This document shows, piece after piece, positions 1-6,494 of a DNA stretch of 11,405 nt; position 1 is the first letter of the stretch; the number at the start of each line of letters is the position of its first letter. The position numbers and the translations under genes were made by a program. Source of the DNA: Oligoflexia bacterium (GTDB taxonomy: Bacteria > Bdellovibrionota > UBA1018 > CAIMNF01); assembly GCA_903858975.1 (NCBI GenBank), contig CAIOKW010000193.1, forward strand, positions 1-11,405, given 5' to 3'. The notes under the pieces were generated by a model, which was given only the letters and a program-made list of their open reading frames with translations, had not been told where the DNA came from and did no database searches.

Positions 1-474
1 ATTCTCCGGACTCTTTGGGCAAATCTTGTAGCCGTTGTTTTTGACAAAGTTCATGTATTTTGCCGCGGCTTCTTTGTCTCCGGTGGCAATGATATAGGCC
101 CATACCCCTCGATCCATGTCGCGACTAAATGTTGGGCCCGTTTCTTTTGGATTAGGGTTAAATCGATATCCGGGAGATCGCCACCATCGACCTGTTTCGT
201 CTTGAGCGTTCTTCACCTGGTAACAATATTCAGTTTCGCCCGAAAGGCAGAGTACACCCATGTATTCCACCGCATCCCAAAATGGACACCCATTCATGGT
301 GAGGGATCCATCACTGCACTTCGGAGCCCAGGTACGAAGAAGAGCTCGTCGAGTTTTGAGTGCGCTTACTGTTTCAGCTTTAATCGGGGTGTGAACCAGT
401 GTGCTCTCTCCTGCATAGGTATTCAGTGAAAATAAAAACAAAAACAGGGAAAGGGCTCCATTGATCATGTTCAT
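1..474 (-). CDS. Exported protein of unknown function, 3' end missing
   Basis: The frame is open from an ATG at 474 down to base 1, giving 158 residues with no stop, so the C-terminal part lies outside the window. The first 20 or so residues (MNMINGALSLFLFLFSLNTYA) form a clear signal peptide with probable cleavage after NTYA, so the mature protein should be periplasmic, outer-membrane or secreted. The mature part has several cysteines and tryptophans, including WWRSPGYRF and FSRDMDRGVWAY, followed by a helical stretch (ATGDKEAAAKYMNFV). The SRDM-RGV segment vaguely recalls alpha/alpha-barrel proteins of unknown function, but I cannot name a family. A second ATG at 468 is in frame; neither start has a good Shine-Dalgarno sequence. 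It lies on the same strand as the SRPBCC gene, 70 bases downstream of it, and may share its transcript. Confidence 0.8.
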   Translation of the reverse strand, partial: MNMINGALSLFLFLFSLNTYAGESTLVHTPIKAETVSALKTRRALLRTWAPKCSDGSLTMNGCPFWDAVEYMGVLCLSGETEYCYQVKNAQDETGRWWRSPGYRFNPNPKETGPTFSRDMDRGVWAYIIATGDKEAAAKYMNFVKNNGYKICPKSPEN

Positions 475-544
475 GAAAGGAATGTCCCATAGAGTGATGG
501 AATAATCAATGATATCGGCAGGGTACTCTGTTTTTTAAGGGTGC

Positions 545-1345
545 TTAAAGCGCATTCAAGCGGAAGAGGATTTTGTCTTTTACGCATTCTGCCATGTAGT
601 CATGCAATTCAGGAGTTTCCACCCATCGGCTCGCTTCGCCTCTAATTTGGTCACTTTTCCATTCAGCATTTTCGGACTTTAGCTTGATGGCGAGATCCGA
701 ATGAGCGAGTCCCTCAAGTGCATCCTTCCAGAGTTTATTTTTTCCTAGAATCTTTGCGGGTCCCCATTCAGCATCAAAGAAATCGTACTCAATATAAAGT
801 GTTTTTGAGTCACTCAATTCCTTCAGCAGAATGAATCCATCGCTAAATTTAATTTTTCCAGATTCATGCAGGTGATAATGAATCAGACGCTGTTTATTGG
901 CAGGGGTCTCATAGGAATAAATCATTTCATATTTAATGTTGGGGATGAGGGGGAGGGGGATCGATTGCTCCCAATAAATTTTGCTCAAGTTGCTGTTCTT
1001 TGAAATGACCTTGGTCTCAGCGAGATCTAAGAATATATCAGGATAGGTTTCGAAATCTGAAATGACGCTTTCAATTCTTTTGATGCTCGCATTAATTTCC
1101 ATGACCTGTTTAAAGCCCATGTAAAGGTCTTGGTCCTTTAAGTTGAAGCATTCGAGTTGGATGGGGGGATGTCCTAATTTAACGGGCTCGCTCGAATGTT
1201 TTTTGGCCAATTTGCTGAGGTGTTCCCAAACTTCGCTTTTGACTGTTGAGAATTCGCTGGTTTCAGCATGGGCGGGAACCACGAGCCCCAGTGGGCAGAT
1301 CAAGAGCAGAGCTATAATGGTATGCAATCGAATCAATGGAATCAT
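545..1345 (-). CDS. Exported START/SRPBCC-fold protein
   Basis: A 266-residue protein. Residues 1-27 (ending VVPAHA) are a typical signal peptide, so it should act outside the cytoplasm. From about residue 75 the pattern is that of the START/SRPBCC (polyketide cyclase, COQ10-like) fold: a strand, then a helix with ASIKRIESVISDFETYPD, then antiparallel strands (KISKNSNLSKIYWEQ-type, IKYEMIYSYE, RLIHYHLHES, LYIEYDFFDAEWGP) and a long C-terminal helical part. The fold usually holds a hydrophobic ligand such as a lipid; no catalytic residues define it, so the ligand is unknown. A cysteine in the N-terminal region (LECF) and one near the end (AECV) could pair after export. An AAAGG element about 8 bases before the ATG can serve as ribosome binding site. 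The fold call is from sequence pattern only. Confidence 0.85.
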   Translation of the reverse strand: MIPLIRLHTIIALLLICPLGLVVPAHAETSEFSTVKSEVWEHLSKLAKKHSSEPVKLGHPPIQLECFNLKDQDLYMGFKQVMEINASIKRIESVISDFETYPDIFLDLAETKVISKNSNLSKIYWEQSIPLPLIPNIKYEMIYSYETPANKQRLIHYHLHESGKIKFSDGFILLKELSDSKTLYIEYDFFDAEWGPAKILGKNKLWKDALEGLAHSDLAIKLKSENAEWKSDQIRGEASRWVETPELHDYMAECVKDKILFRLNAL

Positions 1346-1429
1346 GCCTGAACCTTTGCGCCTTTCCTTAGCTATTATCCTCTATTCCTGACTTATAAAA
1401 TAGCCCCTTTGGTGATAACTTTACTGAAC

Positions 1430-1768
1430 ATGAAGTTTCTGGAGGATTTCTACTATAATCAGGATGGGATGATGGTCTTTACCGAATCCTATCACTTAAA
1501 AAGGGGCTACTGCTGTGGCTCCGGATGCCTTCATTGTCCCTTTGATGGGATCACCATCGAAGAGGGGGCCCAGGGCGGACAGAGCTCAAATTTGGCTCTG
1601 GTTCAGTGTCCCTTTTGTTTTGAATCATTTCATCTTCCGATGAATGCTGAGGATGGTTCTGAACAGCATTTCGTCTATGATTGTGAGGTTTGTTGTCACC
1701 CCATAGCCCTCACGCTTCACTTCAACGGAGATGAGCTCCTTTCGGTGAGTGCAGAAAAGAGTAATTGA
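1430..1768 (+). CDS. DUF5522-CPXCG two-part cysteine-rich protein
   Basis: A 112-residue cytoplasmic protein joining two small metal-binding-type modules. Residues 8-38 carry the DUF5522 signature: YYNQDGMMVFT, then YHLKRGYCCGSGC with HCPF (Cys28, 29, 33, 36). Residues 58-98 match the CPXCG family: VQCPFC (Cys60, 63) and YDCEVCCHPIAL (Cys85, 88, 89). The usual glycine after the second CPXC cysteine is phenylalanine here. The cysteine spacing suggests one zinc ion per module; neither family has a settled function. I chose ATG 1430 because it sits just before the conserved YY of DUF5522. In-frame GTG 1412 and TTG 1409 are possible but would add nonconserved residues. No clear Shine-Dalgarno precedes it. 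It is divergent from the SRPBCC gene. Confidence 0.88.
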   Translation: MKFLEDFYYNQDGMMVFTESYHLKRGYCCGSGCLHCPFDGITIEEGAQGGQSSNLALVQCPFCFESFHLPMNAEDGSEQHFVYDCEVCCHPIALTLHFNGDELLSVSAEKSN

Positions 1769-1794
1769 ATAGTCGCGCTCTTTTAGCGTATAGT
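1765..1794 (+). promoter_or_regulatory. Sigma70-type promoter for the S4-like gene
   Basis: A TTGAAT -35 element (1765-1770) and a TATAGT -10 element (1789-1794) are 18 bases apart. The -35 overlaps the stop codon of the preceding gene. Transcription would start near 1801, only about 3 bases before the ATG at 1804, so the transcript would be leaderless or nearly so. Confidence 0.5.
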
Positions 1795-1803
1795 CCGGGC
1801 ACT

Positions 1804-2052
1804 ATGATTCCAGCGCAACCCAAAGACTCTTATCGAATTACCCTTGAACTTCTCTCTAAAGAGCCGCGCTTGGACTCAGTCTTAATGAGGGCGTTTAGAG
1901 AGCAAAAGGACAATTTAAAGCTGAGAGTCCTCACCCGGTCTGAATTCAAGAATCTTTTTAAAGAAAAACGCATTCTTATCAAGGGGCAGCCCGCAAACCC
2001 TTCTTCCGCACTCGCTGCGGGTACCACCTATATCGATGTTCTAGGATTTTAG
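1804..2052 (+). CDS. Small S4-like (putative RNA-binding) protein
   Basis: An 82-residue protein starting MIPAQPKDSYR. From about residue 18 it follows the S4 RNA-binding pattern: RLDSVLMRAF at the start, a helical linker, TRSEFKNLFKEKRILIKGQ where S4 proteins have the IRQGHVRVNGK hairpin, then PANPSSALAAGTTYIDV where they have the xPSxxxxxGD turn. S4 modules bind structured RNA in ribosomal proteins, pseudouridine synthases and small heat-shock proteins. The match is partial, so RNA binding is an inference. A longer reading from TTG 1765 is unlikely, because it would start inside the preceding gene's stop region and upstream of the promoter. No Shine-Dalgarno is present. The next gene lies about 100 bases further on. 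Confidence 0.7.
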   Translation: MIPAQPKDSYRITLELLSKEPRLDSVLMRAFREQKDNLKLRVLTRSEFKNLFKEKRILIKGQPANPSSALAAGTTYIDVLGF

Positions 2053-2116
2053 TTCTAAAGTATCGTTATTTTATCGTTTTTTCAGGGTTTGATTTTTTTT
2101 CTGGGTGCGTTTTTTT

Positions 2117-2148
2117 TTGAATACTCTCCCTAGACTTGCTGTTAGCCT
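2117..2148 (+). promoter_or_regulatory. Weak candidate promoter for the desaturase gene
   Basis: TTGAAT (2117-2122) resembles a -35 element. TGTTAGCCT (2140-2148) resembles an extended -10 but matches the consensus hexamer at only 3 of 6 positions, and the spacing to it (20 bases) is too long. A similar TGTTAGNNT element sits before gene A. If used, the transcript would begin almost at the ATG at 2155. The region just upstream holds three T-runs of 6, 8 and 9 bases (2077-2118). Confidence 0.2.
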
Positions 2149-2154
2149 CCTAAA

Positions 2155-3255
2155 ATGGACACTCAGAAAAACATAACGTGCCTAGCTAAGGTTTTAGAGA
2201 AACCCCATTACCCTTTCGAGTTAAATGGTAAGTTATACGTTCCTACTCATCGTGAAATCCTGAGCGAATTTTTCAGTCGAATGAATGTTCTTAAGGATCT
2301 TAAGAATTGGATGCCGGCTTTCAGCTGGTTTGCAGCATGCTTACTCGCTGTTTTCTTTTTTGGATTTCTTAAGTTCTACTTTTCTTGGAAATTATTTCTG
2401 ATCGGTATGGTTTACAGCATGGTTTGGATGGGAACGCATGGGACCATCTATTTGCATCGCTATTCTACCCACCGTGCTTATAAGTTTAGAAACTCTTTTG
2501 CCCGGTTCATTGTTCGTAACCTCAGCATCAAGGTGATTCCTGAAGAGATTTATGTAGTCTCTCACCATGTTCATCATCAAATGTCAGAGAAGCCTGGTGA
2601 TCCTTATAATGTGAATGGGGGATGGCTCTATTGTTTTCTTGCGGATGCTACCCACCAGCCGATCAATCGTAGTCTCAATGAGTCTGAGTATTCACGTTTA
2701 ACGAAGCTTATGAATCACACCGGTGTGAAGATCAATACCTTTACGCAATACCTTCGTTATGGGTCTCTGGCTCATCCAGTACGTACCGTGATTCATTATT
2801 TATTGAATTGGTCATTTTGGTTCGCGACGTTCTTTTTGATCGGCGGAATGCCGCTTGCGATGGCGATCTTTGGCTGTGCTGCCATTTGGGCCTTCGGAGT
2901 GCGCACTTATAATTACGACGGACACGGTGGCGGAAAAGATAAGCGCCAAGACGGAATTGATTTTAACCGTAGAGACATGTCGATCAACCAAGTTTGGCCA
3001 GGGTATGTAGCAGGTGAATGGCATAACAATCACCATCTTTATCCCAATGGTGCGCGTTCGGGGTTTCTCCCGTACCAGTTTGATACAGCATGGGTATTTA
3101 TTTGGCTCTATAAGCAAATCGGCGGAATCTCAAGCTACCGCGATTACAAGCAGGACTTTTTGAACAAGTATTATCTTCCCTACTTGAATGGGAAGCAGAT
3201 GAGCGAACTGAATGAAATTTCAATCGACGTGGATCCAGAGCTCGCCGAGGTTTAG
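2155..3255 (+). CDS. Membrane fatty-acid desaturase (acyl-CoA desaturase-like)
   Basis: A 366-residue integral membrane protein of the fatty-acid desaturase superfamily, which inserts a cis double bond in an acyl chain using a di-iron centre, oxygen and an electron donor. All histidine boxes are visible: HRYSTH (101-106), HHVHH (137-141) and HNNHH (290-294), plus His257 in NYDGHGGG, matching the extra metal-ligand histidine of delta-9 type enzymes. Hydrophobic segments lie at about 53-75, 78-95, 214-232 and 234-249, as expected for a four-helix desaturase. Box spacing is nearest to stearoyl-CoA/delta-9 enzymes, but the regiochemistry and the acyl carrier (CoA or phospholipid) cannot be read from sequence. 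There is no Shine-Dalgarno at this ATG. It stands alone: no ferredoxin or reductase gene is adjacent. Confidence 0.92.
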   Translation: MDTQKNITCLAKVLEKPHYPFELNGKLYVPTHREILSEFFSRMNVLKDLKNWMPAFSWFAACLLAVFFFGFLKFYFSWKLFLIGMVYSMVWMGTHGTIYLHRYSTHRAYKFRNSFARFIVRNLSIKVIPEEIYVVSHHVHHQMSEKPGDPYNVNGGWLYCFLADATHQPINRSLNESEYSRLTKLMNHTGVKINTFTQYLRYGSLAHPVRTVIHYLLNWSFWFATFFLIGGMPLAMAIFGCAAIWAFGVRTYNYDGHGGGKDKRQDGIDFNRRDMSINQVWPGYVAGEWHNNHHLYPNGARSGFLPYQFDTAWVFIWLYKQIGGISSYRDYKQDFLNKYYLPYLNGKQMSELNEISIDVDPELAEV

Positions 3256-3306
3256 AGTCTTTCGCGGATTAAACTGTTTTCGTTCATCCGTCAAAATACT
3301 TTCTCT

Positions 3307-3335
3307 CTTACTACGGGAATGCAGAGTGCTATAAT
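3307..3335 (+). promoter_or_regulatory. Extended -10 promoter for the peptidase operon
   Basis: A perfect TATAAT (3330-3335) is preceded by TGC (3327-3329), an extended -10. A poor -35 (CTTACT, 3307-3312) lies 17 bases upstream, which is typical for extended -10 promoters. The start site would be near 3342, downstream of the in-frame ATG at 3319, so the peptidase should start at ATG 3358 with a leader of about 16 bases. Confidence 0.6.
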
Positions 3336-3357
3336 TGTAGGGATAGGGAAGGTCCTC

Positions 3358-4461
3358 ATGATCAAAAGGCTGATTTTCACATTTATTATTTTAGGGGTCC
3401 TCAGCATCTCGGGAATGCCTGATTCTTCTCTTGCGGCTGCGAATGATTGCCCGGACAGCGATTTAAATGCATCCGATAAATCTCCTCTGAGAAGCATGCC
3501 TGTGTACGACCAGGATGGAACCGGAACTTGTTATGCTCATGCAGCAGCGGAGATGGTGGACTTTTGGAGGCTTCAGCACGGAACTCAGAGTACGGAGTTG
3601 ATTAATCCGGTCTATGCGGCCTGGGTGGATCACTATGAAAATAGGAATATTTTCCTCACGGAAAAAACAACTTCCGCAGGTCACTGTTCAGAGGCGATCG
3701 ATTCATTAAAATCTCAGGGATATTGCAAGAATTCGCAGGTCGAAGCCTGTCTTGCGGAATATAAGAAGAAAGGCCCATTTAGCGACGCAGAGCTTGTGCA
3801 CTTTCTAGAAACGATTTACGAAAACTATACGATCTATACAAAGGAAAACAGTTACGATCGAGCCGTGCGTTTGACCAAGAAAGATCCCTGGGTGGGAGGT
3901 AAATGTGATTCTCTAGCCACTACACTGAAGACGAAAGACTTGCTGGGTGTTTCAGCAACCCAGCTTATGTCAGATCTATTTGCCAATTGTAAGCCCAAGC
4001 AAAGTTTGTCGAATATCCCTAATCCCCACGACTATAACGATTGGACGGATCAGGACATAACCGGGAGAATTGATACTGCTTTAAACAATAAGGCGCCTGT
4101 TGCTATTTCCATGTGTTCTAAGGTTTTTGATGACCCCAAACATTACCGGGGACTCATTGGAGATTCAGGGACTTTTTCTAACTTTTACACTCGTGATTCT
4201 TCTTCCAACATCAAGAAAGATTGCGGAAGCCATGCCGTGTTGATTACGGGTCGAGCCAAGATTGATGGAGTCTGTAAATACATGATCCGCAACTCTTGGG
4301 GAGCTTTTTGGAAGGGTGCCCGTGGAACTCAGTGTGCTTGTATTTCAGAAGCAGGTCAGTATCAAGAGGTCTGTTACAGTTCTCATCCACAGGAATACGT
4401 CGGCTGTTGGTACAGTAAGCAAGATTTAATTCCAAACATATACAAGGTGACCACCCTATGA
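3358..4461 (+). CDS. Secreted papain-family (C1A) cysteine peptidase
   Basis: A 367-residue exported peptidase. The signal peptide covers roughly residues 1-27 (MIKRLIFTFIILGVLSISG to SLAA). There is little or no propeptide: the catalytic region begins at once with LRSMPVYDQDGTGTCYAHAAAEM, where Gln52 is the oxyanion-hole residue and Cys58 the nucleophile. The catalytic His292 is in GSHAVLITG and Asn312 in IRNSWGAFW, so the Cys-His-Asn triad is complete. About 230 residues separate Cys and His, well above the roughly 130 of papain, so a large insertion of unknown role lies between the two lobes. Many cysteines suggest disulfides. ATG 3358 is chosen because GGGAAGG sits 5 bases upstream and the promoter rules out ATG 3319. 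The stop overlaps the next start (ATGA). Confidence 0.9.
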   Translation: MIKRLIFTFIILGVLSISGMPDSSLAAANDCPDSDLNASDKSPLRSMPVYDQDGTGTCYAHAAAEMVDFWRLQHGTQSTELINPVYAAWVDHYENRNIFLTEKTTSAGHCSEAIDSLKSQGYCKNSQVEACLAEYKKKGPFSDAELVHFLETIYENYTIYTKENSYDRAVRLTKKDPWVGGKCDSLATTLKTKDLLGVSATQLMSDLFANCKPKQSLSNIPNPHDYNDWTDQDITGRIDTALNNKAPVAISMCSKVFDDPKHYRGLIGDSGTFSNFYTRDSSSNIKKDCGSHAVLITGRAKIDGVCKYMIRNSWGAFWKGARGTQCACISEAGQYQEVCYSSHPQEYVGCWYSKQDLIPNIYKVTTL

Positions 4462-4856
4462 AGTTTTTATTAATTCTTGTATTATTTTCCCCCGCTGCAT
4501 TTGCCGCCAAAGCCGAGACTAAGAACAGCGAATGTGTAGACGCTCGGCAAATGAAAGTAGAAGGCAAAGACCAAAAATTCTGCTGGAGTGAACGTTTAGA
4601 TGCGTGGATAACACCCGCTTGTGTAAATGATAAGGTTCCGTGCGGCGCCATCCAGTTATTAGAGGCAGCTAAAAAATATCCAGAGAAGTTGTCGAGTGAG
4701 GAGCTGAGTGGTGGAAAGAATCCTGGATCAGTCCTTTGCGCTAAGATCGGTGGAGAAGTCATGTTTGCACAACTACCCAGTGGCAGTCAGGCAAGTTTTT
4801 GCCAGGGAGCGGATAAAAGTATGATTGATTGCAACGCGCTTTTGATTTCAAAATAA
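4458..4856 (+). CDS. Small exported Cys-rich protein, DUF333-like C-terminus
   Basis: A 132-residue protein with a signal peptide (MKFLLILVLFSPAAFA), so it should leave the cytoplasm like the peptidase encoded before it. It has seven cysteines (26, 42, 55, 62, 94, 115, 125). Residues 88-128 (NPGSVLCAKIGGEV to FCQGADKS and IDCNAL) follow the DUF333 pattern of short periplasmic 'putative hemolysin' domains: NPAxxxC, GG, then CxxxDGSxCxxW. The final tryptophan is absent, so this is a distant match. The N-terminal half is unrecognised. The ATG overlaps the peptidase stop by 4 bases, with AAGGTGA 7 bases upstream, which indicates translational coupling. A partner role for the peptidase (inhibitor, stabiliser or co-secreted factor) is an inference from this coupling only. 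Confidence 0.8.
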   Translation: MKFLLILVLFSPAAFAAKAETKNSECVDARQMKVEGKDQKFCWSERLDAWITPACVNDKVPCGAIQLLEAAKKYPEKLSSEELSGGKNPGSVLCAKIGGEVMFAQLPSGSQASFCQGADKSMIDCNALLISK

Positions 4857-4864
4857 TTAACTAC

Positions 4865-4870
4865 GAGGAG
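4865..4870 (+). promoter_or_regulatory. Shine-Dalgarno GAGGAG fixing the FKBP start
   Basis: GAGGAG lies 9 bases before the TTG at 4880. No ATG or GTG occurs at a suitable distance in this frame, and the family's conserved N-terminus begins just after this TTG, so this site supports a TTG start. Confidence 0.65.
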
Positions 4871-4879
4871 AAACTTCAA

Positions 4880-5215
4880 TTGGAAAAAGAATTAAAAATC
4901 ACTGACACCGTCATCGGAACCGGCAAGGAAGCAGTAAAGGGAGCTCTTGTAAAAGTACATTATGAAGGATTCCTGGAAGACGGAACTAAATTTGATTCTT
5001 CGCTCGATCGTAAACGGGTTCTAGAGTTTACCTTAGGAACAGGACGAGTCATTAAGGGCTGGGATCAAGGTTTAATGGGAATGAAAGAGGGTGGCAAACG
5101 GACTCTCAATATTCCGGCTCACCTTGCATACGGGGAGCGCTCGGTGGGATCCATTCCTCCCAATTCAAACTTAAATTTCAATGTTGAAATGATCGAAGTC
5201 TGGCCACGAGAATAG
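4880..5215 (+). CDS. FKBP-type peptidyl-prolyl cis-trans isomerase
   Basis: A 111-residue single-domain FKBP, the usual minimal size, catalysing cis-trans isomerisation of Xaa-Pro bonds. The fold and active-site pocket are intact: VHYEG (Tyr28), KFDSS (Phe38, Asp39), LEFTLG (Phe50), GRVIKGWDQGL (Val57, Ile58, Trp61), LAYGER (Tyr84) and IPPNSNLNFNVEMIEV (Phe100). There is no signal peptide or membrane anchor, so it is cytoplasmic, unlike the two exported products encoded upstream. The start is TTG 4880, chosen from the strong GAGGAG site; reading further upstream adds residues outside the family. It follows the Cys-rich gene by 23 bases, probably in the same operon, and its stop is 4 bases from the stop of the convergent response-regulator gene. 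Confidence 0.95.
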   Translation: MEKELKITDTVIGTGKEAVKGALVKVHYEGFLEDGTKFDSSLDRKRVLEFTLGTGRVIKGWDQGLMGMKEGGKRTLNIPAHLAYGERSVGSIPPNSNLNFNVEMIEVWPRE

Positions 5216-5219
5216 GTTT

Positions 5220-5600
5220 TTAAGCGGCCGATTTTTCTTGGGACTCACGATCCTTGTAAAAAGCATAGAGCAACTGAAGTGTTTCTGCGACTTGCTCGCT
5301 TTTGAATGGTTTTTCGATCATGAAATTTGTTTTCTCGCGGGTGACACCTGACATGCGTGCAATAGGCTTCTCACTCATGACGTTTTTCAGGGCTTGATCG
5401 AGTAAATGTTGGTTCGGCATTCGGATGTCAGAAATGATCATGTCTGCTTCCGGGATCAGCTGAATCGCCCGCTCAACTGTCGTGGCAAGCACGATGTTCA
5501 GCTTTTTCGTCATCCTTGTGATGATATCTGCCAAAATTTCACAGATAATCAATTCATCATCAATGATTAACAAAAGTGGTTTTCTTGAGCTCGTCTTCAT
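5220..5600 (-). CDS. Stand-alone receiver-domain response regulator
   Basis: A 126-residue protein made of one REC domain with no output domain, so it probably acts by binding a partner after phosphorylation. Acidic pocket Asp14-Asp15 (LLIIDDE), phospho-acceptor Asp58 (MIISDIRMP), switch Ser84 (IARMSG) and Lys97 (IEKPF) are all present. The stretch between Ser84 and Lys97 (GVTREKTNFMIE) is shorter than the usual beta4-alpha4-beta5 region, so helix 4, a common signalling surface, must be reduced or missing. No histidine kinase gene is adjacent. The start has AGGA 8 bases upstream and its own promoter. It converges on the FKBP gene with 4 bases between stops. Confidence 0.9.
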   Translation of the reverse strand: MKTSSRKPLLLIIDDELIICEILADIITRMTKKLNIVLATTVERAIQLIPEADMIISDIRMPNQHLLDQALKNVMSEKPIARMSGVTREKTNFMIEKPFKSEQVAETLQLLYAFYKDRESQEKSAA

Positions 5601-5618
5601 ACTCGAATCCTATCCCTC

Positions 5619-5647
5619 AGTATAGGTATCGGCATTTCTTGAGTTAA
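5619..5647 (-). promoter_or_regulatory. Sigma70-type promoter for the response regulator
   Basis: Read on the minus strand, TTAACT (5642-5647) and TATACT (5619-5624) are 17 bases apart, matching the -35 and -10 consensus at 4 and 5 of 6 positions. Transcription would start near 5612, giving a leader of about 12 bases that contains AGGA. Confidence 0.5.
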
Positions 5648-5681
5648 GCTTGATAAATTAAATTTGGCTTAAGTTTCAGCG

Positions 5682-6455
5682 CTAATTGCCGATCAGCGCG
5701 TCCATAAATTCAATAAAAAGATCAGTGTCTTTACCGTCTGGGTCATAAAGGGGGTGTCTTGGATCTTCGTTCCACCAAGTTTCATCGGCCTCGGGGTGTG
5801 GCCCGAGGAGTCCCACTCGCCCCCGACCGAGCGGTGCTTGGAAGGCAGCAATGGATCCATCTTGATACTGAGCCCAAATGACTGCTCTTGGATCATTGAG
5901 AGTAAAGTGGGGCCCATCTTGGAAGTACATCATGCGAGTAGAGGCGTTTGGGGTTCCGGGCCGCCAGAGGATCGGCTCAATGCGGGCCTCTTTGGTTTCA
6001 CTGTGATTGAAGACTCTTCCATTAAACAAATTTAGACCTGAGGGAAGTGTGGAGGTGGGTGATGGCGTATTGATAATTACAGGAGCAGCGAGAAAAGATC
6101 CGAGACATACGCCGAGATAATGTCCACCCGAAGTGACATAGTCTTTAATGATTTGGGCTTCTCCAGGAAAAAGAGCCAGCATCACGTCGAGTTCTTGATC
6201 ACCGCCGGGGACTGCAAACACAGCAGCTCTCTCTAAGTTCGCTTGCGTAATATTTCCAGGCCTCACGCCTTCCGTGCGAAATCCCGCCTCTCGGAATGCA
6301 AGCGCAAGGCTCGTGTCGCAACCTTTGCAAATCCCTTTACCGCTATAGACGAGAGCCAGAGGTTTTTGCTCGAAGCTTTCAGCAACACTCATCGCTGGGA
6401 ACGTGTTGAACACGATTCCTAACAGGATCAATAATGATCGGAGTGCTGTTTTCAT
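5682..6455 (-). CDS. Exported class-I glutamine-amidotransferase-like protein (BPL_N type)
   Basis: A 257-residue protein. The first 26 residues (MKTALRSLLILLGIVFNTFPAMSVAE) form a signal peptide. The mature part resembles the BPL_N domain, a class-I glutamine amidotransferase fold found at the N-terminus of biotin-protein ligases: ALVYSGKGICKGC at the start, VPGGDQELD, the nucleophile elbow GVCLGS with Cys117, and GPHPEADETWW with His220 and Glu222. A Cys-His-Glu triad is therefore complete, but substrate and reaction are unknown and glutamine hydrolysis should not be assumed. No ligase domain follows. Cys43 and Cys46 (GICKGC) are a close pair. It is transcribed away from gene A across a shared AT-rich region. 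The likely -10 is 6 bases before the ATG and there is no Shine-Dalgarno. Confidence 0.88.
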   Translation of the reverse strand: MKTALRSLLILLGIVFNTFPAMSVAESFEQKPLALVYSGKGICKGCDTSLALAFREAGFRTEGVRPGNITQANLERAAVFAVPGGDQELDVMLALFPGEAQIIKDYVTSGGHYLGVCLGSFLAAPVIINTPSPTSTLPSGLNLFNGRVFNHSETKEARIEPILWRPGTPNASTRMMYFQDGPHFTLNDPRAVIWAQYQDGSIAAFQAPLGRGRVGLLGPHPEADETWWNEDPRHPLYDPDGKDTDLFIEFMDALIGN

Positions 6456-6461
6456 GCGGGG

Positions 6462-6490
6462 ATTTTATCAAGGTTCTTCGAGTAAGTCAG
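6462..6490 (-). promoter_or_regulatory. Promoter for the BPL_N-like gene, leaderless start
   Basis: Read on the minus strand, CTGACT (6485-6490) and TAAAAT (6462-6467) are 17 bases apart, matching the consensus at 4 and 5 of 6 positions. Only 6 bases (CCCCGC) separate the -10 from the ATG, so transcription would start at or next to the A of the start codon. Confidence 0.5.
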
Positions 6491-6494
6491 CCAC

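Noticed and set aside
202..429. Open frame of 75 codons on the plus strand
   Set aside because: It lies opposite the minus-strand exported protein gene, has low-complexity, atypical residues and no ribosome binding site; the minus frame has a signal peptide.
525..545. TTAAG/CTTAA hairpin as terminator of the SRPBCC gene
   Set aside because: Five AT-rich pairs only, and on the minus strand it is followed by A, not T.
2077..2118. Three T-runs before the desaturase gene as a curvature element or terminator
   Set aside because: Their centres are about 17 bases apart, not in phase with the helix, and no GC-rich stem precedes them.
2812..3117. Open frame of 101 codons on the minus strand
   Set aside because: It is antisense to the desaturase histidine-box region, whose motifs prove the plus frame.
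3319..3357. Upstream ATG extending the peptidase by 13 residues
   Set aside because: It overlaps the extended -10 promoter, would precede the transcript start and would spoil the signal peptide; ATG 3358 has a good Shine-Dalgarno.
4244..4762. Long open frame of 172 codons on the minus strand
   Set aside because: It is antisense to the peptidase end and the Cys-rich gene; the plus frames carry catalytic motifs, a signal peptide and coupled start/stop codons.
5754..6035. Open frame on the plus strand inside the BPL_N-like gene
   Set aside because: It is a shadow of a gene with a complete catalytic triad on the minus strand and has no start signals.
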